NCBI GenBank assembly: GCA_963832245.1
Contig: CAWHTG010000004.1
Span: 2,666,001-2,730,000 of the forward strand
DNA: 64,000 nucleotides
Origin: JABDBE01 sp963832245
Lineage (GTDB): Bacteria > Acidobacteriota > Terriglobia > Terriglobales > Acidobacteriaceae
Reading direction: 5' to 3'
Positions 9,200 through 18,321 of this stretch are shown piece after piece (within the stretch, counting starts at the first letter, position 1; each line of letters begins with the position of its first letter). Position numbers and translations under genes: made by a program. Below the pieces are notes generated by a model that was given only the letters and a program-made list of their open reading frames with translations, searched no databases and was not told the DNA's origin.

Positions 9200-11035
9200 A
9201 TGGCCAGTACCACGGTTGAAGTCGAGACTTCAGCTCACAATCGCAGGAATTCTAAGCTGGAGCGCTGGGTTGAAGAGGTCGCGCAGATGTGCAAACCCGA
9301 CCGGGTTCACTGGTGCGATGGTTCCCCGGAAGAATATCAGGCGATGCTGCGGCTCATGATTCTCACCGGCACGGCAATCCCCCTCGATCCCACGAAGCGT
9401 CCCAACAGCATTCTAGTGCGCTCCGATCCGGCGGATGTAGCTCGGGTCGAAGATCGAACCTTTATCTGCTCGCAAAATAGAGAAGATGCTGGTCCGACAA
9501 ATAATTGGGAAGATCCGGCGAAGATGAGAGCCGCGCTGACGCAACTCTACGCGGGCTCCATGGCCGGCCGCACCATGTACGTGATTCCCTACAGCATGGG
9601 TGCGATCGGCTCGCCGATGGCTAAGATTGGCGTTGAAATCAGCGATTCGCCTTATGTTGTAGCCAACATGCATTTGATGGCACGGTTAGGCAAGCAGGTG
9701 CTGGAGGTTCTCGGCGATAACGGTGACTTCGTTCGCGGACTCCATTCCATCGGCGCTCCGCTAGGCGCGAACCAGCAGGATTCCACCTGGCCCTGCAATG
9801 CCTCGCAAAAGTATATCTGCCATTTTCCGGAGACGCGCGAGATCTTGTCGTATGGTTCCGGCTACGGCGGAAACGCCTTGTTGGGGAAAAAGTGCCACGC
9901 CTTGCGCATCGCCTCGGTACAGGCGCGAGACGAAGGTTGGATGGCCGAACACATGCTGATTTTGAAACTGATCAGCCCGGCAGGAGAAGTGAAGTACATG
10001 ACCGGCGCGTTTCCCTCCGCATGCGGAAAAACCAACCTATCGATGCTGATCCCCACGATTGCGGGTTGGAAAGTGGAGACCGTCGGCGATGACATTGCCT
10101 GGATGAAATTCGGCGCCGATGGCCGGTTGTACGCCATCAACCCTGAGTACGGTTTTTTTGGCGTCGCTCCGGGCACCAGTATGAAGTCGAATGCGAATGC
10201 CATGCAGACGGTCGCCCACGATTCTATCTTCACGAATTGCGCGATGACCCTCGACGGCGACGTGTGGTGGGAAGGAATGACCGATCAGAAGCCTGCCAAG
10301 CTGGTGGACTGGCTGCGGCGGCCGTGGACGCCAGATTCGGGCCGCAAAGCGGCACACCCCAATGCGCGCTTTACTGCGGCGGCAAAGCAGTGCCCGGTGA
10401 TTGCGCCGGAATGGGAGGATCCGAAAGGTGTGCCCATCGATGCGATTCTGTTCGGTGGACGTCGGGCAGGAATTGTTCCGCTCATCACCGAGGCGTTCGA
10501 CTGGCAACACGGCACTTTTTTGGGGGCAACCGTCAGCAGCGAGACGACCGCTGCTATCACGGGAAAGGTGGGCCAACTGCGCCGTGATCCCATGGCGATG
10601 CTTCCGTTTTGCGGCTACCACATGGGCGACTACTTCGCGCACTGGCTCAAGCTTGGTGCCAGCGCGAATCCGTCGAAGCTACCAAGGATTTACTACGTCA
10701 ACTGGTTTCGCCAGGACAAGAACGGCAAGTTCCTATGGCCGGGGTACGGCGAAAACAGCCGCGTTCTGAAATGGATCTTCGAGCGCTGCGATGGAAAGGT
10801 GCACGCGAAGGAAACGCCTATCGGACGCATTCCCGACGTAGCCGATCTCGATACCACCGGCCTCGACATCAACGGCGCGCACGTGGACGAACTGCTCAGC
10901 GTCGACATCGAAGGCTGGCTTGCGGAGATACCTCTGATCAAAGAGCATTTCGCCAAGTTCGGCGACCGCTTGCCCAAAGGGCTACAAGACGAAGTTGGGG
11001 CATTGGAGAAAAGGCTGAAGTCGGCGAAGCGCTAA
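9200..11035 (+). CDS. pckG: phosphoenolpyruvate carboxykinase (GTP)
   Basis: Catalyses oxaloacetate + GTP to PEP + CO2 + GDP, the committed step from C4 acids to sugars. The 611-residue length and motifs fit the GTP class: YGGNALLGKKCHALRIAS, the P-loop-like FPSACGKTNLSML with the reactive Cys near residue 275, and a YGFFGVAPGTS segment. ATG 9200 is preceded by AAGGGAG at good spacing. It lies between ppdK and an MFS transporter on the same strand. Given the glyoxylate/malate genes on the opposite strand a few kb away, it likely carries malate- and oxaloacetate-derived carbon to PEP. The identity is secure; the link to the oxalate island is inference. Confidence 0.96.
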   Translation: MASTTVEVETSAHNRRNSKLERWVEEVAQMCKPDRVHWCDGSPEEYQAMLRLMILTGTAIPLDPTKRPNSILVRSDPADVARVEDRTFICSQNREDAGPTNNWEDPAKMRAALTQLYAGSMAGRTMYVIPYSMGAIGSPMAKIGVEISDSPYVVANMHLMARLGKQVLEVLGDNGDFVRGLHSIGAPLGANQQDSTWPCNASQKYICHFPETREILSYGSGYGGNALLGKKCHALRIASVQARDEGWMAEHMLILKLISPAGEVKYMTGAFPSACGKTNLSMLIPTIAGWKVETVGDDIAWMKFGADGRLYAINPEYGFFGVAPGTSMKSNANAMQTVAHDSIFTNCAMTLDGDVWWEGMTDQKPAKLVDWLRRPWTPDSGRKAAHPNARFTAAAKQCPVIAPEWEDPKGVPIDAILFGGRRAGIVPLITEAFDWQHGTFLGATVSSETTAAITGKVGQLRRDPMAMLPFCGYHMGDYFAHWLKLGASANPSKLPRIYYVNWFRQDKNGKFLWPGYGENSRVLKWIFERCDGKVHAKETPIGRIPDVADLDTTGLDINGAHVDELLSVDIEGWLAEIPLIKEHFAKFGDRLPKGLQDEVGALEKRLKSAKR

Positions 11036-11108
11036 CTCTCGCCGAAACCGACCACGGTTAACATATTTTCCGCTGCGGCGAGCGTTTTTGATATAGTTCC
11101 CCACTGTC

Positions 11109-12428
11109 ATGGCGCGTGCCGCTGCGAACGAACTGGATCCCTCCCTCCCGGCGTTTTCTCCATCTCTCACGCGAAATCAGATTCGCGGCTTCTGGGCGTC
11201 GTGGGGCGGGTGGACACTGGACGGCATGGACTCCTTTGTTTATGCCCTCGTCCTCGTGCCCTCGTTGCGAGAGCTGCTTCCGCGCTCCGGCATTCCGGCC
11301 ACTAAAGCAAACGTTGGATATTACGGCGGATTGCTCTTCGCCCTGTTTCTCATTGGCTGGGGCTTGGCGTTCCTTTGGGGGCCTGTCGGAGACAAGTTCG
11401 GCCGCGTGCGCACGCTCATGCTGACCATCCTGTGGTATTCGGCATTCACTTTTCTGAGCGCGTTCGTTACCGGCGTGTGGCAACTGGCGATTCTTCGCCT
11501 GCTTGCCGGCATCGGCATTGGCGGAGAATGGGCCATGGGTGGGACCTTCGTTGCAGAAGAATGGCCCGAACATCGCCGCCGCATGGGTGCGGGGTTAATG
11601 CACACGGGCTATTACGTCGGTATATTTCTCGCCGCGCTGGCGAATTACGGGATTGGGAGCCGTTTTGGCTGGCGTGCCATGTTCATTGTCGGTGGCCTGC
11701 CGGCGCTATTGCTGGCCTGGATACGGCACGGGGTCACGGAGCCCGCTGCCTGGACCAACAAAGAAAAAGTAATTCGATCGTGGGCGGTATGGCGTCCGTT
11801 TGTGACATTATTTTCGCCCGACTTGCGCCGCCGCACCATTGTGAATGCTTTGCTGATGCTGGCTTCTATCTGCGGATTGTGGGCAGGAACTGTGTACGTT
11901 CCCGCGGCGATTACCGCCGTCGCCGAAGCGGGTGGCCGCACCGCTCCGCAGGCTGCGCAGCTGGCATCCTGGGGAATCATGATGGTCTCGTGCGCTACCA
12001 TTCTTGGCTGCCTGGCAATGCCGTGGCTCGCCGAGCAAGTGGGACGTCGGGGAGCGCTGGGCATTTACTTCACTCTCATGATGGTGTTCATTGCGGTTAC
12101 GTTCGGCAAGATTTTCTATCTCGGACCGACTGCGCTTCCATGGATGTTTGTTTGTCTCTTCTTTCTGGGTCTAGGAGGTGCCAACTTCGCCGTCTATACC
12201 CTCTGGCTGCCCGAGCAATATCCCACGGAATGCCGCGCCAGCGCCTTTGCTTTTTCCACCTCATTCGCGCGTTTTGGCGGAGCCGGAATTACTTTTCTCG
12301 TCGGAGCCGGCGTCCGCCATTACGGCTCACTCGGAACTCCCGTCGCCATGACTTCCCTTGCTTTTGCCTTGGGACTACTGCTGATTCCATTCGCCGCGGA
12401 AACCCGTGGTCAGTCGCTGCCCACCTAG
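11109..12428 (+). CDS. MFS transporter, metabolite:H+ symporter type
   Basis: A 439-residue polytopic inner-membrane protein with about 12 TM segments. It has the MFS loop 2-3 motif GDKFGRVRTL, the helix-4/5 GIGIGGEWAMGG signature and WLPEQYPTECRASAFAF near the end of the second half, a pattern of the SHS/AAHS (lactate and aromatic or carboxylic acid) branch. The likely role is proton-coupled uptake of an organic acid, but the substrate cannot be read from sequence. It starts 73 bp after pckG on the same strand, so co-expression with PEP carboxykinase is plausible. It converges on the OxlT-like gene downstream. Confidence 0.85.
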   Translation: MARAAANELDPSLPAFSPSLTRNQIRGFWASWGGWTLDGMDSFVYALVLVPSLRELLPRSGIPATKANVGYYGGLLFALFLIGWGLAFLWGPVGDKFGRVRTLMLTILWYSAFTFLSAFVTGVWQLAILRLLAGIGIGGEWAMGGTFVAEEWPEHRRRMGAGLMHTGYYVGIFLAALANYGIGSRFGWRAMFIVGGLPALLLAWIRHGVTEPAAWTNKEKVIRSWAVWRPFVTLFSPDLRRRTIVNALLMLASICGLWAGTVYVPAAITAVAEAGGRTAPQAAQLASWGIMMVSCATILGCLAMPWLAEQVGRRGALGIYFTLMMVFIAVTFGKIFYLGPTALPWMFVCLFFLGLGGANFAVYTLWLPEQYPTECRASAFAFSTSFARFGGAGITFLVGAGVRHYGSLGTPVAMTSLAFALGLLLIPFAAETRGQSLPT

Positions 12429-12549
12429 AGAATAAGTTTGAATGTAACCTCAGCAGAGGGTGCAACTGTCACCTCATTTGCTGATCCCGGCGAGCAGCCA
12501 ATAACTGGAAAAATCGATTCCGACTCTGAAGCTTCAGACAAAAGAATGG

Positions 12550-12571
12550 GGCCCCCTACTGAGGGAGCCCA
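12550..12571 (-). terminator. hairpin, probable Rho-independent terminator of the oxlT-like gene
   Basis: A 9-bp GC-rich stem with one C/A mismatch and an ACTG loop lies in the 172-bp convergent gap. Read on the minus strand it falls about 30 nt after the antiporter stop and is followed by ATTCTTTTG. On the plus strand there is no T-run. Confidence 0.4.
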
Positions 12572-12600
12572 CAATAAAGCAATGGGGGAGGAAAGTCCTG

Positions 12601-13941
12601 CTACGCCACGCCTCGCGCCTTTATCGGCGTAGTCATGTCGACCGAGGCCAAACTCCGGTTCGATTGCTCAACCGTGCGCGCGGCCACTGGCTTCAGCCAG
12701 AACAATGCCAACAAGGCTGCGATCAGGTCGCAGGCAATCATCGCCCAAAAGACTTTCGTCCAGGAGCCGGTCTTTTCAAACAACCAGGCGGCGCCAACGC
12801 CGGCGAAGAAAGCTCCCGCTCCTTTCGCCGTATAGACGATCCCATAGTTTGTAGTAGCCCAGGTTTTGCCGAACAGATCCCCGGTGATGGATGGGAATAG
12901 CGAGAAGATCTCACCCCAGGCGAAGAAGCACAGACCCGACAGTGCGATGAACCACACCGGACGGCTGATCAGTTGCAGCAGAGCAAATACCGCGATCGCT
13001 TCTAGAGTGAAAGCGATGAACATGGTATTTTCTCGGCCGATATGGTCTGACACCCAACCCCAGAAAGGTCGTGTCAGCCCGTTCAAATATCGGTCAACCG
13101 TGATCGCCATTACCAGAGCGGTCATGCCAAAGGCGACGACGACTTTGTCCACGTGGTAGGAGACAGCCATGGGATTGAGCTGCGCCGTAACCACCAAGCC
13201 GCCAAACGACAGCATGGTCATCATCAGGTAGATGACGTAGAAGGAAGGCTGACGCAGCATCTGCCACGGAGTCATGTCCACGGCCGAACTGCGCACATTT
13301 TTCTTGATCTTGGCTTCCTTTTCCGCCCAGTTGGGAGGAGTCCAGCCTATCGGTGGACGGGCCATGAAGAGAGCGGCGAACAAGACTACGAAGCCCTGGA
13401 TGATTCCCCAGACGACCAGGGTGTGCTGGTAGCCGCTAGCCTTGATCATCTTGTCAATCGGAGAGACCGTCAGCGCCGTTCCGATCCCGTAGGCGCCAGC
13501 CGTGAGACCGACGCAAAGACCGCGGTGGTCCGGAAACCACTTCAGCGCATTTCCGATGGTTCCACCATAGACTACTCCGGCTCCGACTCCGCCCAGGCAG
13601 TACCAGAAGTAGAGGCTGCGCAGAGTTTCGGCTTGACCTGCGAAGATCCAGCTCAGGCCCACCAGGATCGCGCCCACGCCCAGCATCAAGCGCGGTCCGA
13701 TCCGGTCCACCAGGTATCCTTCAAACGGAACCAGCCAAGTCTCGAGGATGATGAAGAGACTGAATATTCCCTGGATTGCTGCCAGTGAGACATGCAGGTG
13801 GGTCTGCATGGGTTTGGTGAAAAGCGTCCAGGCATATTGCAGGTTCGCGATGGCCATCATCGCAATAATGCCGGCAATTAACTGGATCCAACGATTGGGA
13901 ATACGCGAAGGGTGAATTAGAGACTGTGACGATGCAGCCAT
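12601..13941 (-). CDS. oxalate/formate-antiporter-family MFS transporter (OxlT-like)
   Basis: A 446-residue MFS protein of the OFA family. Hallmarks are WIFAGQAETL, GGVGAGVVYGGTIGNALKWF in the first half, RYLNGLTRPFWGWVSDHIGR in the loop between halves, and NYGIVYTAKGAGAFFAGVG in TM11, whose Lys (~373) corresponds to the substrate-binding Lys of Oxalobacter OxlT. The family exchanges small carboxylates such as oxalate and formate. It is the last gene downstream of the three oxalate oxidoreductase subunits (130 bp after oorB), which supports oxalate as the substrate. ATG 13941 has GGAGG about 8 bases upstream. Family confidence is high; oxalate specificity is inferred from neighbours and the TM11 Lys. 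Confidence 0.88.
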   Translation of the reverse strand: MAASSQSLIHPSRIPNRWIQLIAGIIAMMAIANLQYAWTLFTKPMQTHLHVSLAAIQGIFSLFIILETWLVPFEGYLVDRIGPRLMLGVGAILVGLSWIFAGQAETLRSLYFWYCLGGVGAGVVYGGTIGNALKWFPDHRGLCVGLTAGAYGIGTALTVSPIDKMIKASGYQHTLVVWGIIQGFVVLFAALFMARPPIGWTPPNWAEKEAKIKKNVRSSAVDMTPWQMLRQPSFYVIYLMMTMLSFGGLVVTAQLNPMAVSYHVDKVVVAFGMTALVMAITVDRYLNGLTRPFWGWVSDHIGRENTMFIAFTLEAIAVFALLQLISRPVWFIALSGLCFFAWGEIFSLFPSITGDLFGKTWATTNYGIVYTAKGAGAFFAGVGAAWLFEKTGSWTKVFWAMIACDLIAALLALFWLKPVAARTVEQSNRSLASVDMTTPIKARGVA

Positions 13942-14071
13942 AGGTATAACCTCCGTGACGACGGCGCGCTAGAGTTTTACAACATACTGCCAGAACCGCC
14001 AGCCCCAGTCTTGCCTATGACCTCGATCCGCACGGTTGCGGGATGTCGACTAACCCTGCCGCCCCATCGCT

Positions 14072-15100
14072 CTAACTTGATGGCGCGGCGTCGGCCTCCA
14101 CTTCTGTCCGGAATGGGATCACACCGGGAACCAGCCACTTTTCCCACATCTCATCGACCTTGCTTTGGAAGTAATCGATATCGTCCTTGGTAAAGTGCGC
14201 AAATCTTCCTTGCTTTAGCAAATAATCTCGCACCGGCTGCCGCGGGATTTTCTTGGACGCAATCTGCTGCGTCCTGCCGGTCAATCGCAGCACGCCGTCT
14301 TCCACTTCATAGAGTGGCCAAACGCCCGTATTCACTGCCAGTTCCCCCATTTCATGCGAGAGGTAAGGATCGTAATCCCAACCTTTCGGACACGGATCGA
14401 GCGAGTGAATAAACGTGGGACCGCCGATCGTCAGCGCTTTGCGCATGGCGTTCATTCCAGCAAGACCGTAGGACATGCAGATAGTAGCAACGTACCTGCA
14501 GGTGGGATGGCCGGCCGCCATCATGCCCGCCATGTTCTTCTTCCAGCGGCGATGCATAATTCTTTTCACTCTGCCGGGCGTACTGAACGTGGTGTTGGCG
14601 CCCCACGGTGTGCTGCCCGATAGCTGAATATCAGTATTGGCGTAGGACTCGTTGTCATACATCAGAATCAGGCAGTTGTATTCGGCATGAGTCAGCGTCG
14701 CCGAAATTGCGCCGATGCCCATGTCCGCTCCGCCGCCATCGCCGCAGAATGCTATCACATTAATGGGCTCCTGCTTCATTTTTCCCTTGCGCATGAGAGC
14801 TTTCAGGGCCGCAGCAGTGCCCAGAGCGGCCGATCCGCTGCTCCCCAGTTGCGTGTGCATCCAGGGAAGCACCCACGAGGTGCTGTAGTACGTGGTGTTC
14901 GCCACGTACATGCATCCTGTACTGCCCAGCACGATCGATCTGGGGCCGGCGGCCTTAGCCATCATCTTCATCAAGAGCGCTGACTCGCAGCCCTGACACG
15001 TCCTGTGCCCGGAAGTAAAATACTCCTCCAACGGGATCTTCTTAACCGCCTTGAAGGCATCTAATTTCTGGGTCGGATCAATCTGTATGTAGGTAGCCAT
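14072..15100 (-). CDS. 2-oxoacid:ferredoxin oxidoreductase beta subunit, probable oxalate oxidoreductase
   Basis: The TPP-binding subunit of a PFOR-superfamily enzyme, 342 residues. Visible features are the cluster-ligand pair TCQGCE (Cys35, Cys38), Cys63 (STGCMY), a fourth Cys near 208 (VATICMSYG), and the TPP/Mg motif FCGDGGGADMG (~119-128) completed by Asn150. It carries the thiamine cofactor and one [4Fe-4S] cluster in the cytoplasm. The open frame extends far upstream, but ATG 15100 has AGAGGA at good distance and matches the family N-terminus. It is third in the order gamma-delta, alpha, beta, the same order I recall for Moorella oxalate oxidoreductase. The beta sequence alone would not separate oxalate from pyruvate enzymes; the alpha subunit does. 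Confidence 0.9.
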   Translation of the reverse strand: MATYIQIDPTQKLDAFKAVKKIPLEEYFTSGHRTCQGCESALLMKMMAKAAGPRSIVLGSTGCMYVANTTYYSTSWVLPWMHTQLGSSGSAALGTAAALKALMRKGKMKQEPINVIAFCGDGGGADMGIGAISATLTHAEYNCLILMYDNESYANTDIQLSGSTPWGANTTFSTPGRVKRIMHRRWKKNMAGMMAAGHPTCRYVATICMSYGLAGMNAMRKALTIGGPTFIHSLDPCPKGWDYDPYLSHEMGELAVNTGVWPLYEVEDGVLRLTGRTQQIASKKIPRQPVRDYLLKQGRFAHFTKDDIDYFQSKVDEMWEKWLVPGVIPFRTEVEADAAPSS

Positions 15101-15144
15101 AATCATCATCCTCTCTGACGTCAAAAAAATATCGGCCAAACGGA

Positions 15145-16374
15145 TTACTCGCGCAATCCGATCCATTGGGTTAAGGGCTGCGCTTTGCCATCGGCAGCGT
15201 TGTAAACGGCATCGGCCATCTTCTGCACATCGGGCACGGTAACTTCGCGCCCACCGAGGCCGCAAATAAAATCCACCACCGGCGGTTTCTTGCCGGGTCC
15301 CGGATACAGGGCGTGGCGAACCTCGCCGGCCAACACGCCTCCGAGATAGGGCGAGCCGAAGGAGTAGTCACGATCGATGACCCCGATCGCCGCGAAGCGT
15401 TGCAGCGACTTGGCCAATGCTTCCGCGGCAAACGGCCGGAACCAGCGCATGCGCACAAAACCCACTCGCTTGCCTTCCTTGCGCATCTGCCGAATCGCTA
15501 CCTTCACCGAAATCGAGAGCGTCCCCATTCCCATGAGAACCACATCCGCATCATCGGTCATGTACTCTTCGAAGAATGGATTGCCATAGGAGCGTCCGAA
15601 GATGCGCTCAAAATCGGCATAAGCTTCCTTGATTACGCCGGCAGACCGTTCCATGGCAGCGTAGTTCTGGCGTCGAATTTCCATGACCCAGTCTTCATTG
15701 CCTTGCGGCGCCACCGTGATGGGATTGTCAGGATGGAGCAGCAGGTCCCCGCGGTCGTAAGGCGGCAGGAATTCGTTCACCTTCTCTTGCGATGGAATTT
15801 TGACCAACGCCTGCGAGTGAGTCAAGAACGCACCATCGCAACTGATCGCGCAGGGCAGGAAGATGCGCCGGTCCTCTGCGACACGATAAGCGATCAGGGC
15901 CGTGTCCAGCGCCTCTTGCGCGTTGTCCACCCAGACCAGTTGCCAGCCCAGATCGCGCACCGCCAGCGCGTCGTTATGCTCCACGCCGAATGCGCCCGGA
16001 TCATCCAACGCCCGGTTGCCCACCATAGCGATCATCGGAATGCGCAGCGCGGGTGTCACCGTGAGCGCTTCCATGGCGTACATCCAGCCGACACCACTGG
16101 AGCCGCAAAATACGCGCGCCCCGCAAGCAGAAGCATGCTTCACAATTTCAAACTGCGAGTGTTCGCCCTCCGCGACGATATATTCGCAATCCATCTCGCC
16201 GTTCGCCACCAGCTTGCAGACGTACTGCATCACGGTGTCATAAGGACGGATTGGGTAGGCGGTAATTACGTCAACGTCCGCCAGCTTACAAGCCACTGCA
16301 ATTGCTTCGCTGCCGGTAATTAAAGCTGTTTCCTCAGCTTTGCGCTGTTCCTCGATTACTGTAGCCACTGCCAT
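15145..16374 (-). CDS. oxalate oxidoreductase alpha subunit (PorA-like)
   Basis: The 409-residue PFOR alpha subunit (pyrimidine-binding and transketolase C-like domains). In pyruvate enzymes the substrate loop reads YPITPSS; here it is YPIRPYD, placing Tyr40 and Arg43 where Moorella oxalate oxidoreductase has, as I recall, Tyr28 and Arg31. With the same offset of 12, the OOR residues Arg109, Asp112 and Phe117 correspond to Arg121, Asp124 and Phe129 in NRALDDPGAFGVEHND. These are the oxalate-binding and switch-loop positions. The predicted reaction is oxalate to 2 CO2 with two electrons to ferredoxin. ATG 16374 has GGAGAG upstream; the gene is 38 bp after gamma-delta and 44 bp before beta. The residue match is from memory of the literature, but five positions agreeing with one offset is strong. 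Confidence 0.88.
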   Translation of the reverse strand: MAVATVIEEQRKAEETALITGSEAIAVACKLADVDVITAYPIRPYDTVMQYVCKLVANGEMDCEYIVAEGEHSQFEIVKHASACGARVFCGSSGVGWMYAMEALTVTPALRIPMIAMVGNRALDDPGAFGVEHNDALAVRDLGWQLVWVDNAQEALDTALIAYRVAEDRRIFLPCAISCDGAFLTHSQALVKIPSQEKVNEFLPPYDRGDLLLHPDNPITVAPQGNEDWVMEIRRQNYAAMERSAGVIKEAYADFERIFGRSYGNPFFEEYMTDDADVVLMGMGTLSISVKVAIRQMRKEGKRVGFVRMRWFRPFAAEALAKSLQRFAAIGVIDRDYSFGSPYLGGVLAGEVRHALYPGPGKKPPVVDFICGLGGREVTVPDVQKMADAVYNAADGKAQPLTQWIGLRE

Positions 16375-16412
16375 GACGGACTCTCCTCGTAAAGGACGCT
16401 GTAAACTGCGTG

Positions 16413-17585
16413 CTATTTGCCCTGAGCAATCTCGAGCATCTCGGGAACCTGCTCCTCATACTGTCCCTTATAGCGGAAACCGTGAGACCGCTCGGGATGC
16501 GATTTAATTTTCTCTTCCAGCCAAACCTTGTAACCGTCTTTGTCTTTCCGCCAGTCTTCCCACTGACTGCTGTTGTCATGGAACTCCGTCTCATTGACCA
16601 TGGTGACGCATTCCTTGACTGGGCAGACCGCCTCACACACACCGCAACCGCAGCAGGCTTGCATATTCGCGTCGTACAAACCTTCCGGGGTCACATCGAA
16701 GCATGAGTCCGGGCACTGCAGCCAGCACAATGTGCATTTGATACAGGTATCGAAATTCACCACCGGCCGCATGGTTCGGGTACTGAATTTTTTGAAGGTG
16801 GGATTGCGATCGGGCTGAAATCCACCGTGGGCGTGAGACGTGGGATCGTCCATTTTGTGTCCGGCGGGAATGCTGGGAATGGCAATGCCTTCGCCCATTT
16901 CGTGCCACTTGGGCAGGTCAAACTTGTAAGGCACTTCCGGATTGCCCTGGTTGGGCTGCACCGTGATGCTGGTGGTGCGCTCGTAGGACTTGGCCGCCGA
17001 GGTCGCCTTGAGTTCGTCCTTCCACTCGTCGACAATCGCTCTTTGGACTGACTTCAGGCTGAACAGATCGGGCAGGATCTTGGCAATCGCGCCAAGAATG
17101 CGTACGTCAGTGTGATCGTCCTTGTACACCCACAGGCCCGAAAAGCTGACCGTGCCCTTGATGATCGACAATTGGTAAGGGTACTCCTTGCGGTGGGCCA
17201 TGGCGATGATGGCTTCGGGGCCTTCGCGGGAGGTCACGATCAGAGTGCCCCCAGGTTTCAGCAGCCGATTGACGGGCTGCAGCCCGTACCATGCCCACGA
17301 CTCCACGCCCTTGCACAGAGTGTCATCGACGGAAATGGTGATATCGACTTCCTTGGGCTCGTACTTGGCCATTCCTTCCTGAAGCGTCTGTTCATCGGTC
17401 GCCACAATCGCGAAGTTCTTCGCGGGAATGCCGTTGCGCTCCGGACTGTCGCCGTAGCGGCCAAAAGAAATCCCCATCTTGCCTTCGTGATGAGCGGCCA
17501 GCACGATGGCACGGCTGATCCTGCCCGCCATAGTTTTTTGAAAAATTCCTCGGTAGATAATCTCGATTGCAAATAGCCGGCCCAT
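16413..17585 (-). CDS. oxalate oxidoreductase fused gamma-delta subunit (PorG-PorD)
   Basis: A 390-residue fusion of a PorG-like gamma domain (residues ~1-195; IEIIYRG, GISFGRYGDSPERNG) with a PorD-like ferredoxin domain carrying two [4Fe-4S] motifs: CIKCTLCWLQCP at ~280 and CCGCGVCEAVCP at ~313. Electrons from the beta-subunit TPP site would pass through these clusters to external ferredoxin. Fusion of gamma and delta is the arrangement of oxalate oxidoreductase; many pyruvate enzymes keep them separate. ATG 17585 follows GGAGG closely and lies only 16 bp after the FadR-type regulator, so the regulator and all three subunits should share one transcript. A ~40-residue C-terminal tail after the clusters is of unclear role. 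Confidence 0.9.
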   Translation of the reverse strand: MGRLFAIEIIYRGIFQKTMAGRISRAIVLAAHHEGKMGISFGRYGDSPERNGIPAKNFAIVATDEQTLQEGMAKYEPKEVDITISVDDTLCKGVESWAWYGLQPVNRLLKPGGTLIVTSREGPEAIIAMAHRKEYPYQLSIIKGTVSFSGLWVYKDDHTDVRILGAIAKILPDLFSLKSVQRAIVDEWKDELKATSAAKSYERTTSITVQPNQGNPEVPYKFDLPKWHEMGEGIAIPSIPAGHKMDDPTSHAHGGFQPDRNPTFKKFSTRTMRPVVNFDTCIKCTLCWLQCPDSCFDVTPEGLYDANMQACCGCGVCEAVCPVKECVTMVNETEFHDNSSQWEDWRKDKDGYKVWLEEKIKSHPERSHGFRYKGQYEEQVPEMLEIAQGK

Positions 17586-17601
17586 GTAAATCCTCCGTTA
17601 G

Positions 17602-18309
17602 TTAAAACTTGTTCAGTACGATTTCTTCGACATCTTCAATGTGGCGCCGCATCGCGGCCTTGGCGGCTTCGGCATCGTGGCGCTTGATGGCAGTCAGGAT
17701 CCGGCGGTGTCCGGCCAGCGACTTTTGCGGACGCCCTTCCACCTGCAGAGAGCGTTCTCGCGTTTCGCGCAGTTGGTCCATGACAATGTCGAGCACCTTC
17801 AGCACGACACTGTTGCCGGAAGCCAGAGCAACGCTGTAGTGGAATTCCGTGTCCTCAGCGACTGCGGGCTCTCCCTGATCCTGCTTTTCCGCCTGCCTTT
17901 GCAGAATCTCTTCCATCTCCGAAACATCGTCGGGAGAAGCGTGCGCGGCAGCGCGCGCTGCCAGCGGCGGTTCCAGCATCTTGCGAAAATCCAGAAGCTC
18001 GCTGACCATTTCCTGGCGCCGCTTCAGGGCATTTGCGAAAGGATTGACCAGCGCCTCGACTGAGGTCTCGCGAACGATCGTTCCAGCTCCCTGGCGAGGC
18101 TCAACCAGGCCCATCAGTTCTAAGCCGCGAATGGCGTCGCGAATGGAACTGCGGCTGACCCGCAGCGTCTCTGCCAGTTCGCGCTCCGAAGGCAGTTTGT
18201 CGCCCGGTTTGAGCTTCTTCAGAATCAGACGTTCGATCTGCTTGGCGACTTCTTCGTAGACCTTGTTTCGCCGGATCAGTTCAAAGTCGGATTTGACCGC
18301 GGTTACCAA
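17602..18309 (-). CDS. FadR/GntR-family transcriptional regulator
   Basis: A 235-residue regulator with an N-terminal winged helix (KLPSERELAETLRVSRSSIRDAIRGLELMGLVEPRQG, shown in part, ~35-75) and a helical FCD ligand domain (metal/acid-binding type; HASPDDVSEMEE, EFHYSVALASGN, HRRILTAIKRHD). FCD regulators of this kind usually sense small organic acids. The frame is open further upstream, but TTG 18309, preceded by GGAG, starts where family members start. It is the first gene of the oxalate oxidoreductase transcription unit, and an inverted-repeat candidate operator sits just upstream, so autoregulation and control of the oxalate genes are likely. The ligand (oxalate, glyoxylate or glycolate) is inference. 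Confidence 0.9.
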   Translation of the reverse strand: MVTAVKSDFELIRRNKVYEEVAKQIERLILKKLKPGDKLPSERELAETLRVSRSSIRDAIRGLELMGLVEPRQGAGTIVRETSVEALVNPFANALKRRQEMVSELLDFRKMLEPPLAARAAAHASPDDVSEMEEILQRQAEKQDQGEPAVAEDTEFHYSVALASGNSVVLKVLDIVMDQLRETRERSLQVEGRPQKSLAGHRRILTAIKRHDAEAAKAAMRRHIEDVEEIVLNKF

Positions 18310-18321
18310 GCTTGAATCTCC

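Noticed and set aside
12438..12632. 64-residue ORF between the two MFS genes
   Set aside because: Low-complexity, spans the terminator hairpin and overlaps the antiporter gene; no homology pattern.
14072..17585. Ordinary pyruvate:ferredoxin oxidoreductase
   Set aside because: The alpha subunit lacks YPITPSS and carries the oxalate-type residues; gamma-delta fusion, gene order and the OxlT-like neighbour also point to oxalate.
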